A stretch of 64,000 nucleotides of DNA from Blastococcus sp. CT_GayMR16. GTDB taxonomy: Bacteria; Actinomycetota; Actinomycetes; Mycobacteriales; Geodermatophilaceae. Positions 55,110 through 62,840 of the stretch are shown here, piece after piece. A program made the position numbers and the translations under genes. The notes under the pieces are model-generated. The model did no database searches and had not been told where the DNA came from. It worked only from the letters and a program-made list of their open reading frames with translations. Every line of letters begins with the position of its first letter. Position 1 is the stretch's first letter. The stretch is taken from the NCBI RefSeq assembly GCF_004570875.1, contig NZ_SPQK01000002.1:62001-126000 (forward strand), read 5' to 3'.

Positions 55110-56333
55110 GTGCAGCCCTTCCGACCGGAGGTCACGGCCCGGCTTGCCGAGCTCGCCCCGCTCCTCCTCGACCAGCTCGACTCGATGACCGACCGCATGA
55201 TCGACGTCCTCGTCCGCACCGAACCCGCCTACCGCGAGCTGCTCGGTCACGGCGAGGAGGAGATGCGGACGACGACCCGCGCCAACCTCGAGCGCGGCAT
55301 GCAGACCCTGATCGGCGCCGCGAACAGCAACGGCCGCACCTCCCAGCGCGACGCCCGCGACGTCGGTCGCCGACGGGCCGCCCAGGGCATCCCGCTGGAG
55401 GCCGTGCTGCGCGCCTACCGGCTCGGCGGGCAGGTGACCTGGGAGGCGCTGCTCGAGGTCTCCCGCCACGCCAGCCGCGAGCACGATGCCCTGCTGCTGG
55501 AGGTCGCCGGCTCGGTCTGGCGGACCAACGACGGGGAGTGCTCCGCGGTGGCCGAGGGCTACCGCGAGGAGCAGCGCCGGCTGGCGGGGGTGGACGACGA
55601 GGCCCGCCAGCAGGTGCTCGACGGGCTGCTGGACGGCCGCGGGGGCGATCCGGCGTTCGTCCGGACGGCGTCGGAGCTGCTCGCCGTCCCGCTGGCCGGC
55701 CGGCTCGTCGTGGTCGTGGCGATGCCCGACCCCGACGGTGTCCCCGCCCTCGACGCGCCCGCGGCGGACCTGCTCAAGCGGGGTGTCCGCTCGGTCTGGG
55801 GTGTCCGGTCGGGCGCCCAGGTGGGCATCGTCGCCCTCGGACAGCTCCCGGGGTGCGAGGTCATGGCGTGGCTGCGGGGGATGGCGGCCGGTCCGGTCGG
55901 GCTCTCCGCGGTGGTCGTCGGCGCCCCGGCCGCGGCGTCGGCGTACCGGCTCGCGGAGACCGCCGCCCGCACCCTGCCGCCCGGCTCGGGACGAGTCGTG
56001 ACGATCGACGAGCGGCTGCCGGAGGCCCTGCTGAGCAACTCGCCCGAGATCAGCTCGCGGCTGATCGGCCAGTCGCTGGGCGGGCTGCTCCAGCTGCCGG
56101 ACGACGAGCGTGAGGTCCTGCTCGACACGCTGGCGGCGTTCCTGGCCTCCGACGGGTCACCGACGCGGGCGGCCGACGAGCTGTTCTGCCACCGCAACAC
56201 GGTCATGCACCGGCTGCGACGGATCGAGTCGGTGACCGGCCGCAAGCTGACCGACCCCCGGTCCCGGTTGCTCTGGCAACTCGCGCTGCTGGGCACCGAG
56301 CACCGGAGGCCGGTGCAGCCACGATCGGCCTGA
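55110..56333 (+). CDS. PucR/CdaR-family transcriptional regulator
   Basis: 407 residues. N-terminal sensory helical part with RDVGRRRAAQGIPLEAVLRA and YRLGGQVTWEALLEVSRH, a central GGDEF-related-type region, and C-terminal PucR HTH: RAADELFCHRNTVMHRLRRI then ESVTGRKLTDPRSRLLWQLA. GTG start after GAGGAGGTGATCGA. It is divergent from the ABC transporter operon with only 113 bases between, so it probably controls it in response to its substrate. Confidence 0.88.
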   Translation: MQPFRPEVTARLAELAPLLLDQLDSMTDRMIDVLVRTEPAYRELLGHGEEEMRTTTRANLERGMQTLIGAANSNGRTSQRDARDVGRRRAAQGIPLEAVLRAYRLGGQVTWEALLEVSRHASREHDALLLEVAGSVWRTNDGECSAVAEGYREEQRRLAGVDDEARQQVLDGLLDGRGGDPAFVRTASELLAVPLAGRLVVVVAMPDPDGVPALDAPAADLLKRGVRSVWGVRSGAQVGIVALGQLPGCEVMAWLRGMAAGPVGLSAVVVGAPAAASAYRLAETAARTLPPGSGRVVTIDERLPEALLSNSPEISSRLIGQSLGGLLQLPDDEREVLLDTLAAFLASDGSPTRAADELFCHRNTVMHRLRRIESVTGRKLTDPRSRLLWQLALLGTEHRRPVQPRSA

Positions 56334-56334
56334 C

Positions 56335-56568
56335 CTACTGCAGGTAGCCCTCGACCGTCGACTCCGGCCGCACCTGCGCCTCGTCGGGGTTCTCGTCGTA
56401 CTGCCGCTTCGCCCGCCGCTGCCGCAGCAGGTCCCAGCACTGGTCCAGGTCCGCCTCGAGCTCGCCGATCCGGGTGCGCTGCTCCTCGGTGTGCTCGGTG
56501 GTCTCGCGCAGCTTGTGCTCCTCGTCCACCAGCGAGTGGATACGGCTGAGGATGTCGGTCTCGTCCAT
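56335..56568 (-). CDS. DUF2630 family protein
   Basis: 77 residues. Coiled-coil type: DETDILSRIHSLVDEEHKLR, RIGELEADLDQCWDLLRQRR, AKRQYDENPDEAQVRP. DUF2630 is a small actinobacterial family of unknown role. The stop lies one base from the convergent regulator stop. Confidence 0.9.
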   Translation of the reverse strand: MDETDILSRIHSLVDEEHKLRETTEHTEEQRTRIGELEADLDQCWDLLRQRRAKRQYDENPDEAQVRPESTVEGYLQ

Positions 56569-56610
56569 GCCCGACAGCCTGCCTTGCGGTGAGCTCGCGA
56601 AACAGGGGGG

Positions 56611-57528
56611 TCAGGTGGTCTCGGGCACCCAGCCCTCGACGAAGGCGGCCAGCCGGCTCGTGACGGCGCCCCCCGCGCGCCCGACGGCGAGCAGGGCGGC
56701 CCGCTCCAGCGGCACCCGGACGGCGCGCCTGGCGGACTGCCGGGTGGCGACGGCGTGCCCGACGGCGATCAGCTCGGGCCAGGGGCGGTCCAGCTCGGCC
56801 TGCACCCGGGCGAGCGCCTCGGCGGTGGGACCGGCGTTGCCCTCGACCATGGCCGTGACGAAGACGGGGTCGCTGCCGATCACGCGGGTGCCGTCGCGGA
56901 AGCTGCCCGCGGCCAGGGCGAGCGCCAGCGGGCCGCTGTCAGCGGCGGCCGCGGCGAGGGCGGCGGCCAGCAGGTGGGGGACGTGGCTGATCGCGGCGAC
57001 GGCGTCGTCGTGCTCGGCGGCGGTGACCGGCACGACCTCGGCGCCGACCGCGAGCGCCACTTCGGCCACCCGCAGCCACCGGGGCAGCTCGGTGCCCGGC
57101 TCGAGGCACAGCGCCCAGCGGGCACCGGCGAACAGGGTGAGATCGGTTGCGGCGTGACCCGAGCGTTCGGTGCCGCACATCGGGTGCCCCCCGACGAAGC
57201 GGCCGCCGAACGCCGCCTCCAGCGAGGCCACGACCGGCCGCTTCACCGAGCCGAGGTCGGTGATCGTGGCGTCGGGGTCGATCGTCAGCCCCTCGAGCGC
57301 CGTGTTCATGGCCGACAGCGGCACGGCGAGGACGACGATCCCGGCCAGCTCCCGGGTGATGGTGACCCCGCGCGCGGCGGCGGCCTCCCGGGCCTCGGGG
57401 TCCACGTCCCAGCCGCTGACCTCCCGACCGCCGGCGGCCAGCGCCGCGGCCAGCGACCCGCCGAGCTGCCCGAGGCCGACGACGGCCACCGGCGGCGCGG
57501 GCATGGTCGGTACCGGGAAGCTGGTCAT
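56611..57528 (-). CDS. tyrA: Prephenate dehydrogenase
   Basis: 305 residues. NAD-binding fold: VAVVGLGQLGGSLAAALAAG, then LAGIVVLAVPLSAMNTALEG, TDLGSVKRPVVASLEAAFGG and RFVGGHPMCGTERSGH, the TyrA signature. A helical dimer domain follows with SHVPHLLAAALAAAAADSG. Converts prephenate to 4-hydroxyphenylpyruvate for tyrosine synthesis. The ACT domain of some TyrA proteins is absent. Start overlaps the thioesterase gene stop. Confidence 0.9.
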   Translation of the reverse strand: MTSFPVPTMPAPPVAVVGLGQLGGSLAAALAAGGREVSGWDVDPEAREAAAARGVTITRELAGIVVLAVPLSAMNTALEGLTIDPDATITDLGSVKRPVVASLEAAFGGRFVGGHPMCGTERSGHAATDLTLFAGARWALCLEPGTELPRWLRVAEVALAVGAEVVPVTAAEHDDAVAAISHVPHLLAAALAAAAADSGPLALALAAGSFRDGTRVIGSDPVFVTAMVEGNAGPTAEALARVQAELDRPWPELIAVGHAVATRQSARRAVRVPLERAALLAVGRAGGAVTSRLAAFVEGWVPETT

Positions 57529-57959
57529 GCCGGCACGTCCGACCACGGGCGGTCGGTGCGGAACACCCGCGCGAGCGCGGTGGCGACCAGCCGGTCGTCC
57601 TGCGCCCGCGCCTCGATCCGGTAGACGGCGGTGCGGCTGCTGCGGTGGACCTCGACCCCCTCGGCCTCCAGGCGGTCGCCGGCGCGCCCGGCGGCGAGGA
57701 ACTCCGTGTGCACGTCCTGAGCGATCGCCACCGTGCCGTGGCTGTTGCTGACCGCCGCGTGGACGACGTCGAGCAGCGCCATCGTGGCCCCGCCGTGCGC
57801 GGTGCCGACCGCGTTGAGCAGCGCCGGCCCGACGGTCATCGAGGCGCGGGCGTAGCCGGGGCGGAGTTCGTCCAGCGTGATGCCCAGATGGGCCGCCAAC
57901 GGGTCGGCGGCGAGCCGCGCGAACAGCTCGGCCGGGACGTCGTCCTGCGGGTCCGCCAT
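57525..57959 (-). CDS. PaaI-type hotdog thioesterase
   Basis: 144 residues, hotdog fold: HLGITLDELRPGYARASMTV, NAVGTAHGGATMALLDVVHA with HGG, and a final FRTDRPWSDV. PaaI-like enzymes hydrolyse aryl-CoA thioesters such as phenylacetyl-CoA adducts. It overlaps tyrA by four bases and is divergent from the O-methyltransferase gene with 11 bases between starts. Confidence 0.88.
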   Translation of the reverse strand: MADPQDDVPAELFARLAADPLAAHLGITLDELRPGYARASMTVGPALLNAVGTAHGGATMALLDVVHAAVSNSHGTVAIAQDVHTEFLAAGRAGDRLEAEGVEVHRSSRTAVYRIEARAQDDRLVATALARVFRTDRPWSDVPA

Positions 57960-57970
57960 GATCGGACCCT

Positions 57971-58633
57971 ATGACGCCCCGGTCGTTCCTCCTCACGGCA
58001 GAGCTCGCCGACTACGTCCGCGCCTCGTCCGAGCGGCCGGACGACGTGGCAGCCGACCTGATCGCCGAGACCGCGGCCATGGCGGAGCGTGGCGAGGTGC
58101 CGGGGACGATGCAGATCGCGCCGGAACAGGGCGTGTTCATGCAGCTGCTGGCCCGCGCGCTCATGGCGCGGCAGGCGATCGAGATCGGCACGTTCACCGG
58201 GTACTCGGCACTGTGCATCGCCCGTGGGCTGGCCGAGGACGGGTCGCTGCTCTGCCTGGACCGCAACGCGGAGTGGACGGCGGTCGCCCGCCGGTTCTGG
58301 GAACGGGCGGGGCTGGCCGACCGGATCGAGCTGCGACTCGGCGACGCGCTGACCACGCTCCGGGGCCTCCCCGCCGTCGAGACCTTCGACCTGGCCTTCA
58401 TCGACGCCGACAAGACCGGATACGCCGCCTACGTGGAGGAGCTCTACGACCGGATGACGCCCAACGGTGTGGTGCTGCTGGACAACACCCTCTGGTCGGG
58501 GCGGGTCCTGGACCCGCGGGCCGAGGACGACCACGCGCTCGTGGCCCTGAACGCCGCGCTCGCGACCGACCCCCGCTGGGAGACCGTCCTGCTGCCCCTC
58601 GGCGACGGGCTGACCATGCTGCGCAAGCGATGA
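57971..58633 (+). CDS. SAM-dependent O-methyltransferase
   Basis: 220 residues, CCoAMT/O-methyltransferase type: QAIEIGTFTGYSALCIARGL (SAM-binding), LLCLDRNAEWTAVARRFWER, DLAFIDADKTGYAAYVEELY (Asp-Ala-Asp-Lys metal site) and GVVLLDNTLWSGRVLD. Methylates a hydroxyl of a small substrate with Mg2+ help. Divergent from the thioesterase gene. Overlaps the next gene by ATGA. Confidence 0.92.
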   Translation: MTPRSFLLTAELADYVRASSERPDDVAADLIAETAAMAERGEVPGTMQIAPEQGVFMQLLARALMARQAIEIGTFTGYSALCIARGLAEDGSLLCLDRNAEWTAVARRFWERAGLADRIELRLGDALTTLRGLPAVETFDLAFIDADKTGYAAYVEELYDRMTPNGVVLLDNTLWSGRVLDPRAEDDHALVALNAALATDPRWETVLLPLGDGLTMLRKR

Positions 58634-59130
58634 GCGGCCCCGATCCCGGGCGGACGAGCTTCGCGGTGCGGGTGAGCCGGCCGGCCTCCGGCTGGCAGGT
58701 CGAACTGCTGGCCGACGACGCCGGTGACGAGCTCCCGGTGCTCGAGCGGGCGCTGGGGGAGCCCGGTGCCGACGGCTGGCCGCCGCCCTTCGTCCTCGTC
58801 GTCGACTCGCGGCTGTACTTCGTGGCCCTGCGGCACGGGCCCGGTGGCATGGTGCGCGCGCTGATCTCCGACGCGACGATGCTGGAGTGGGTGCTGGCCG
58901 CGGAGGTGGTCGAGCGCTACGGCATCGGGGTGGACACCGAGGGGGCGTTCGACGACGACGAGTCCGGCTGGCCCGGCGGTGACCTCGACATCTTCGCCGA
59001 CGACGGGCTGCCCCACGCCGACCTCCGGACGATCGTGACCGCCGACGACCTCTGGGCCGACGAGATGGTCGAGCGCATCGCCCGCCGGCTGGGGTTCGCC
59101 GACGAACTGGCCGCGGCGGTGGCGACATGA
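58630..59130 (+). CDS. tRNA adenosine deaminase-associated protein
   Basis: 166 residues. Matches the actinobacterial family that sits next to tadA: FAVRVSRPASGWQVELL at the start, then DLDIFADDGLPHADLRTI and LWADEMVERIARRLGFADEL. It is two genes upstream of tadA. Its role is unknown; gene pairing suggests help in A34-to-inosine modification. Starts in an ATGA overlap with the methyltransferase. Confidence 0.85.
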   Translation: MSGPDPGRTSFAVRVSRPASGWQVELLADDAGDELPVLERALGEPGADGWPPPFVLVVDSRLYFVALRHGPGGMVRALISDATMLEWVLAAEVVERYGIGVDTEGAFDDDESGWPGGDLDIFADDGLPHADLRTIVTADDLWADEMVERIARRLGFADELAAAVAT

Positions 59131-59774
59131 CGGTGACGGCGGTGGTCTTCGACCTGGGCGGGGTGCTCACTGAGAGCCCGATGACCGCGTTCGCCGCGTA
59201 CGAGGCGGAGGCCGGGCTGCCGGACGGGCTGATCCGGCAGCTCAACTCGACCGATCCACACACGAACGCGTGGGCGCGCTTCGAGCGCAACGAGCTCGAC
59301 GTGGCGGGATTCTCGGCGGCGTTCGAGGCCGAGGCACTGGCGGCCGGTCACCGGATCGAGGCCGCCCGGGTGCTCGAGGCACTGCGCGGGGAGCTGCGCC
59401 CGTCGATGGTGGCGGCCGTGCACCGGCTGCGCGAGGCCGGGCTCCCGCTGGCGCTGCTGTCGAACAACGTCGCGCCGATGGAGCGGACCGGGGAGCTGGG
59501 GGAGCTGCTCGGTCTGTTCGACGCGATCGTGGAGTCGTCGGTCGAGGGGGTGCGCAAGCCCGAGCCGGAGATCTACCGGCGGGCGCTGACCCGGCTGTCC
59601 CGGGCCGTCGGCCGCCGGATCGAGGCCGCGGACTGCGCCTACCTCGACGACCTCGGCATCAACCTCAAGCCGGCCCGCGCGCTCGGTTTCTCGACGATCA
59701 AGGTGGTCCACCCCGCCGACGCACTGCGTGATCTCTCGGCTCTGGTCGGCTTCTCCGTGGACGGACCGGCGTGA
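59127..59774 (+). CDS. HAD-superfamily hydrolase
   Basis: 215 residues. Motif I VVFDLGGVLTES (Asp nucleophile), cap domain 20-80, motif II LALLSNN, motif III Lys in GVRKPEPEIYRRAL, motif IV YLDDLGINLKPARALG. Members of this subfamily act on phosphates or halides of small molecules; ACAD10-like hydrolases are similar. It sits between the TadA-associated protein and tadA, overlapping the former by four bases. Confidence 0.9.
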   Translation: MTVTAVVFDLGGVLTESPMTAFAAYEAEAGLPDGLIRQLNSTDPHTNAWARFERNELDVAGFSAAFEAEALAAGHRIEAARVLEALRGELRPSMVAAVHRLREAGLPLALLSNNVAPMERTGELGELLGLFDAIVESSVEGVRKPEPEIYRRALTRLSRAVGRRIEAADCAYLDDLGINLKPARALGFSTIKVVHPADALRDLSALVGFSVDGPA

Positions 59775-59797
59775 CGCTCGTCGGCAGGTTGCACCTG

Positions 59798-59843
59798 GGA
59801 AGCTCGTGCTCTGCTTCGCACTGTAAGCAGAGCACGAGCTTCC
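59798..59843. repeat. 19-bp perfect palindrome, intergenic repeat copy 2
   Basis: GGAAGCTCGTGCTCTGCTT (59798-59816) pairs perfectly with 59825-59843 around an 8-base loop. Shares the GTGCTCTGC core and the TTCCGGA-ending flank with the copy at 47431-47473. Its end is 13 bases before the tadA start. Confidence 0.85.
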
Positions 59844-59856
59844 GGAGATACACCCT

Positions 59857-60321
59857 GTGACCGCCGACCTCGACGCGGCGATGGGCCGTGCGCTCGAGCT
59901 CGCGGCGGCCGCGCCGGAGTGGGGCGACACCCCGATCGGCGCCGTCGTCCTCGGGCCGGACGGCGCGGTGCTCGCCGAGGCGGCCAACGAGCGGGAGAAG
60001 CGTGGTGACCCGACCGCGCACGCCGAGATCCTCGCCCTGCGGGCGGCGGCGCAGGTGCACGGCGACGGCTGGCGGTTGACCGGCGCGACCCTCGTGGTCA
60101 CTCTCGAGCCGTGCACGATGTGCGCCGGCGCCAGCGTGCTGGCCCGGGTGGCGCGGGTGGTCTACGGCGCCGACGACCCGAAGGCGGGTGCCGTGGGGTC
60201 GCTGTGGGACGTCGTCCGGGACCGCCGGCTCAACCACCGTCCCGAGGTGACGGCCGGGGTGCGGGCCGAGGAGTCCGCGACAGTCCTACGCGCGTTCTTC
60301 CGCGCCCAGCGGGGCCTGTAG
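59857..60321 (+). CDS. tadA: tRNA-specific adenosine deaminase
   Basis: 154 residues. CDA-type zinc motifs: PTAHAEILAL (His55, Glu57) and EPCTMCAGA (Cys86, Cys89). GDTPIGAVV and a DDPKAGAVGSLWDVVRD motif are TadA hallmarks. It deaminates A34 to inosine in tRNA-Arg(ACG); the target tRNA is encoded at 43197. The GTG start follows a long palindrome, which may affect its expression. Confidence 0.95.
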   Translation: MTADLDAAMGRALELAAAAPEWGDTPIGAVVLGPDGAVLAEAANEREKRGDPTAHAEILALRAAAQVHGDGWRLTGATLVVTLEPCTMCAGASVLARVARVVYGADDPKAGAVGSLWDVVRDRRLNHRPEVTAGVRAEESATVLRAFFRAQRGL

Positions 60322-60331
60322 TCTCTCCGGC

Positions 60332-60420
60332 GGTGGCGTGTCCGAGCGGCCGAAGGAGCACGCCTCGAAAGCGTGTGAGGGCAACCCCCTCCGTGGGTTC
60401 AAATCCCACCGCCACCGCCA
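60332..60420 (+). tRNA. tRNA-Ser (anticodon CGA)
   Basis: Acceptor GGTGGCG/CGCCACC; anticodon stem CACGC/GCGTG with loop CTCGAAA (CGA); long variable arm GGGCAACCCCCTCC; T-arm GTGGGTTCAAATCCCAC; discriminator G followed by encoded CCA. Reads UCG codons. Eleven bases after the tadA stop. Confidence 0.96.
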
Positions 60421-60427
60421 GTACGAC

Positions 60428-60468
60428 AACGGCGGCGCCCGGCAGTCGACCTGCCCGGCGCCGCCGTT
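60428..60468. terminator. Bidirectional terminator hairpin
   Basis: AACGGCGGCGCCCGGCAG and CTGCCCGGCGCCGCCGTT form an 18-bp stem with one mismatch around a 5-base loop, between the tRNA-Ser and the convergent kinase gene. Likely ends both transcripts. Confidence 0.8.
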
Positions 60469-60478
60469 CGCGTATGGG

Positions 60479-62146
60479 TCAGTCCGCGATCCGGTCGTCG
60501 AGCAGCAGCAGCCGGCCGTCGTCGCCGGCCACGAACCGAATGCGGTGGGGCTCGGTCTGGCTCGGCCCGCCGGACACGTAGGTGATGTCGAGCAGGGCGG
60601 TGGTGTCGTCCTCGGCGCGCACGTTGGAGATCTGCACGCTGGAGAAGTCGCCCCAGAAGCCCGAGAAGTTCTCGAACGGATTGTTCGCCTGGAACTCCGG
60701 GCTGGTCAGCTGGTAGGCCGCGGTGAGGTTGCCAGGGATCAGCGCGAAGAAGTCCGTCGCCGCCGCTGCCGGGTCCTGAGCGCCTGCTACCTCCGGCGCG
60801 GACGGTTCGGACGACGTCTGGGTGGCAGCCGAGGATTGCGGCGCGGTGGTCGCGGCCGTGGTCGCACTGCTCTCGGCCGCGCTGGTCGCCGCTGCCGTGT
60901 CGCCCGGGTCGGACGGGTCGTCGTCCAGCACCACCGTCCAGAAGACGATCAGGCCGGCGAGCACCGCGGCCACGAGTCCGGCGGCCACCCAGAGGGCGCG
61001 TCCCCGGCGCCGCCCCGGCTCGCGGGGAGGCGGCGCGACGGTTCGCTCGGGCGTGGGGGTGGCTGCCGCCACCGGTGCCGGCGCGGGCGCCGCAGGGGCG
61101 AACGCCGCAGGTGAGTTCGTGTAGGTCGGCGGTGGCGGAGGCGGGGGATTGGCCGGCGCCGCAGCGGGTGCCGGCGTCGCACCGTCGGAGGTCGCGGCCG
61201 CAGCAGCGGCTCCGGCGGGAAAGCTCGAGGTTCGGGTGCGCCCGGGAGTCGCCGAACCCAGGTCGGTGCGGGCGAGCAGGATCGTCGTGGTGTCGCCGTC
61301 CCGTCCGGCAGCGAGCTTAGCGAGCTCGTCCCGGACCTCCGGCATGGTCGGCCGATCCGTCGGATCGGCCGCGAGGATCTTCTTCAGCGGCTGGGTGAGG
61401 GATCCCGATCGGCGGGGCGGCACGATGTTGCCGCCTGCGACCCGGTGCAGCATGCCGAGCGCGTTGTCCTCCATGCCGAACGGCGGGGCTCCCTCGAGGC
61501 AGGTGTACAGCGTCGCGCCGAGGGAGAAGACGTCGCTGGCCTCGGTCATCGGATGGCCCTGTGCGACCTCGGGTGCCAGGAAGGCCGGCGTCCCGGTGAT
61601 CTGTCCGGTCTGGGTGAGCGTCACGTCCCCGCTGGCGTGCGAGATCCCGAAGTCGGTGATCTTCACGACGCCCTCGACCTGGCCGCCCTCGCCGATGAGG
61701 ATGTTCGCGGGCTTCACGTCCCGGTGCACGATCCCGGCGGCGTGGGTCGCGGCCAGCGCGTCGGCCACCTGGGCGCCCACCTGCGCGACCTGGTCCACCC
61801 GCAGGACGCCGTCCTCACTGAGCACTTCCGCCAGGCTGCGGGAGGGCAGGTACTCCATGACCAGCCACGGCTGGCCGTGCTCCAGGGCCACGTCGTAGAC
61901 GCTGATGGCGTGCGGATGGCTCAGCCGGGCGGCGATGCGGCCCTCACGGAGCGCGCGCTTGCGCTGCTGGTCGGCCTCCTCCGCGCTGACGCCGGGCGCG
62001 GTGAGCACCTGCTTGAGCGCGACCCGTCGTCCGAGCAGCTCGTCCTGGGCCAGCCAGACAGCCCCCATGCCGCCCCCGCCGATCTGCGACTGCAGCCGGT
62101 AACGCCCCGCGACCAGGCGGCCGGGAGCGGTCAGGGGACGGGTCAT
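60479..62146 (-). CDS. Membrane Ser/Thr protein kinase
   Basis: 555 residues. Kinase domain about 15-275: GGGGMGAVW loop (23-31), Lys45 in VALKQVL, HRDVKPAN (141-148), DFG (165-167), GTPAFLAPE. A Pro/Ala-rich juxtamembrane region (about 300-380), one transmembrane helix (about 388-410), and an extracellular Ser/Thr-rich stalk followed by a small domain from about 455 (PGNLTAAYQLTSPEFQANNP). No PASTA repeats. The extracellular end may sense an unknown ligand and signal inside. Confidence 0.93.
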   Translation of the reverse strand: MTRPLTAPGRLVAGRYRLQSQIGGGGMGAVWLAQDELLGRRVALKQVLTAPGVSAEEADQQRKRALREGRIAARLSHPHAISVYDVALEHGQPWLVMEYLPSRSLAEVLSEDGVLRVDQVAQVGAQVADALAATHAAGIVHRDVKPANILIGEGGQVEGVVKITDFGISHASGDVTLTQTGQITGTPAFLAPEVAQGHPMTEASDVFSLGATLYTCLEGAPPFGMEDNALGMLHRVAGGNIVPPRRSGSLTQPLKKILAADPTDRPTMPEVRDELAKLAAGRDGDTTTILLARTDLGSATPGRTRTSSFPAGAAAAAATSDGATPAPAAAPANPPPPPPPTYTNSPAAFAPAAPAPAPVAAATPTPERTVAPPPREPGRRRGRALWVAAGLVAAVLAGLIVFWTVVLDDDPSDPGDTAAATSAAESSATTAATTAPQSSAATQTSSEPSAPEVAGAQDPAAAATDFFALIPGNLTAAYQLTSPEFQANNPFENFSGFWGDFSSVQISNVRAEDDTTALLDITYVSGGPSQTEPHRIRFVAGDDGRLLLLDDRIAD

Positions 62147-62166
62147 GGGTGCGGCGGGTCCGGGCT

Positions 62167-62514
62167 TCAGACGCCGGACGGGACGCCGAAGCGGCGCACG
62201 TACTCTTCCTGGGCGCCGGCCGGTAGGGCGTCGTAGAGGGTGCCGAGCTCCTCGTGCACCGACGGGTCGAGGTCGTCGAAGATCTGCTTCCAGCTCGGCG
62301 CCTCGTCATAGCTGCGGGTCAGCAGCAGCTCCCACGCCTGCGACTGCCGGTCCCGCTTGCCTCGCTCGGCCACGAACTCCGACAGGTAGGCGTCCTTCGC
62401 GGCTGCCTTCTCCTCGGCCGTCGCGCCGGGAGGCAGTGCCGCGGCATCGCCGCCCCTGAGGACGCCGACGATGGCCTCGACCACTTCCGGCCGCACCTCG
62501 CTCGGTTCGCTCAT
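62167..62514 (-). CDS. Small soluble protein beside kinase
   Basis: 115 residues, acidic and helical: RQSQAWELLLTRSYDEAPSW and FDDLDPSVHEELGTLYDALP. It is 20 bases upstream of the kinase gene on the same strand and may be co-transcribed. No known domain. Confidence 0.72.
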   Translation of the reverse strand: MSEPSEVRPEVVEAIVGVLRGGDAAALPPGATAEEKAAAKDAYLSEFVAERGKRDRQSQAWELLLTRSYDEAPSWKQIFDDLDPSVHEELGTLYDALPAGAQEEYVRRFGVPSGV

Positions 62515-62676
62515 GTCCTGCCTCCTCTCTCGTCGCCCCCGCTTGCGGGCACTTCCCCGGCGGCCGGAAGATCAACCGCCTGCGGTGAGGATGCCGCACG
62601 CCCGCTCGTCCGGCGCCCCCGGGCGGTGTGGCGGCAGCACCTCATCCGGTCGCCCGGTACGATCGCCGTGCACGTT

Positions 62677-62761
62677 GGAGGATTCGCCTAGTGGCCTATG
62701 GCGCTCGCTTGGAAAGCGGGTTGGGATAAAACCCTCGGGAGTTCGAATCTCCCATCCTCCG
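62677..62761 (+). tRNA. tRNA-Ser (anticodon GGA)
   Basis: Acceptor GGAGGAT/ATCCTCC; anticodon loop TTGGAAA (GGA); long variable arm; T-arm GGGAGTTCGAATCTCCC; discriminator G. CCA not encoded. Reads UCC/UCU codons. Second tRNA-Ser in 2.4 kb. Confidence 0.95.
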
Positions 62762-62840
62762 CAGTCGCGACGGTGGTCTCGCACCGAACCGTCGCCGAAC
62801 CGGTATCGCCCCGGTGGCCGCCGCGCCACCATGGACGGCC

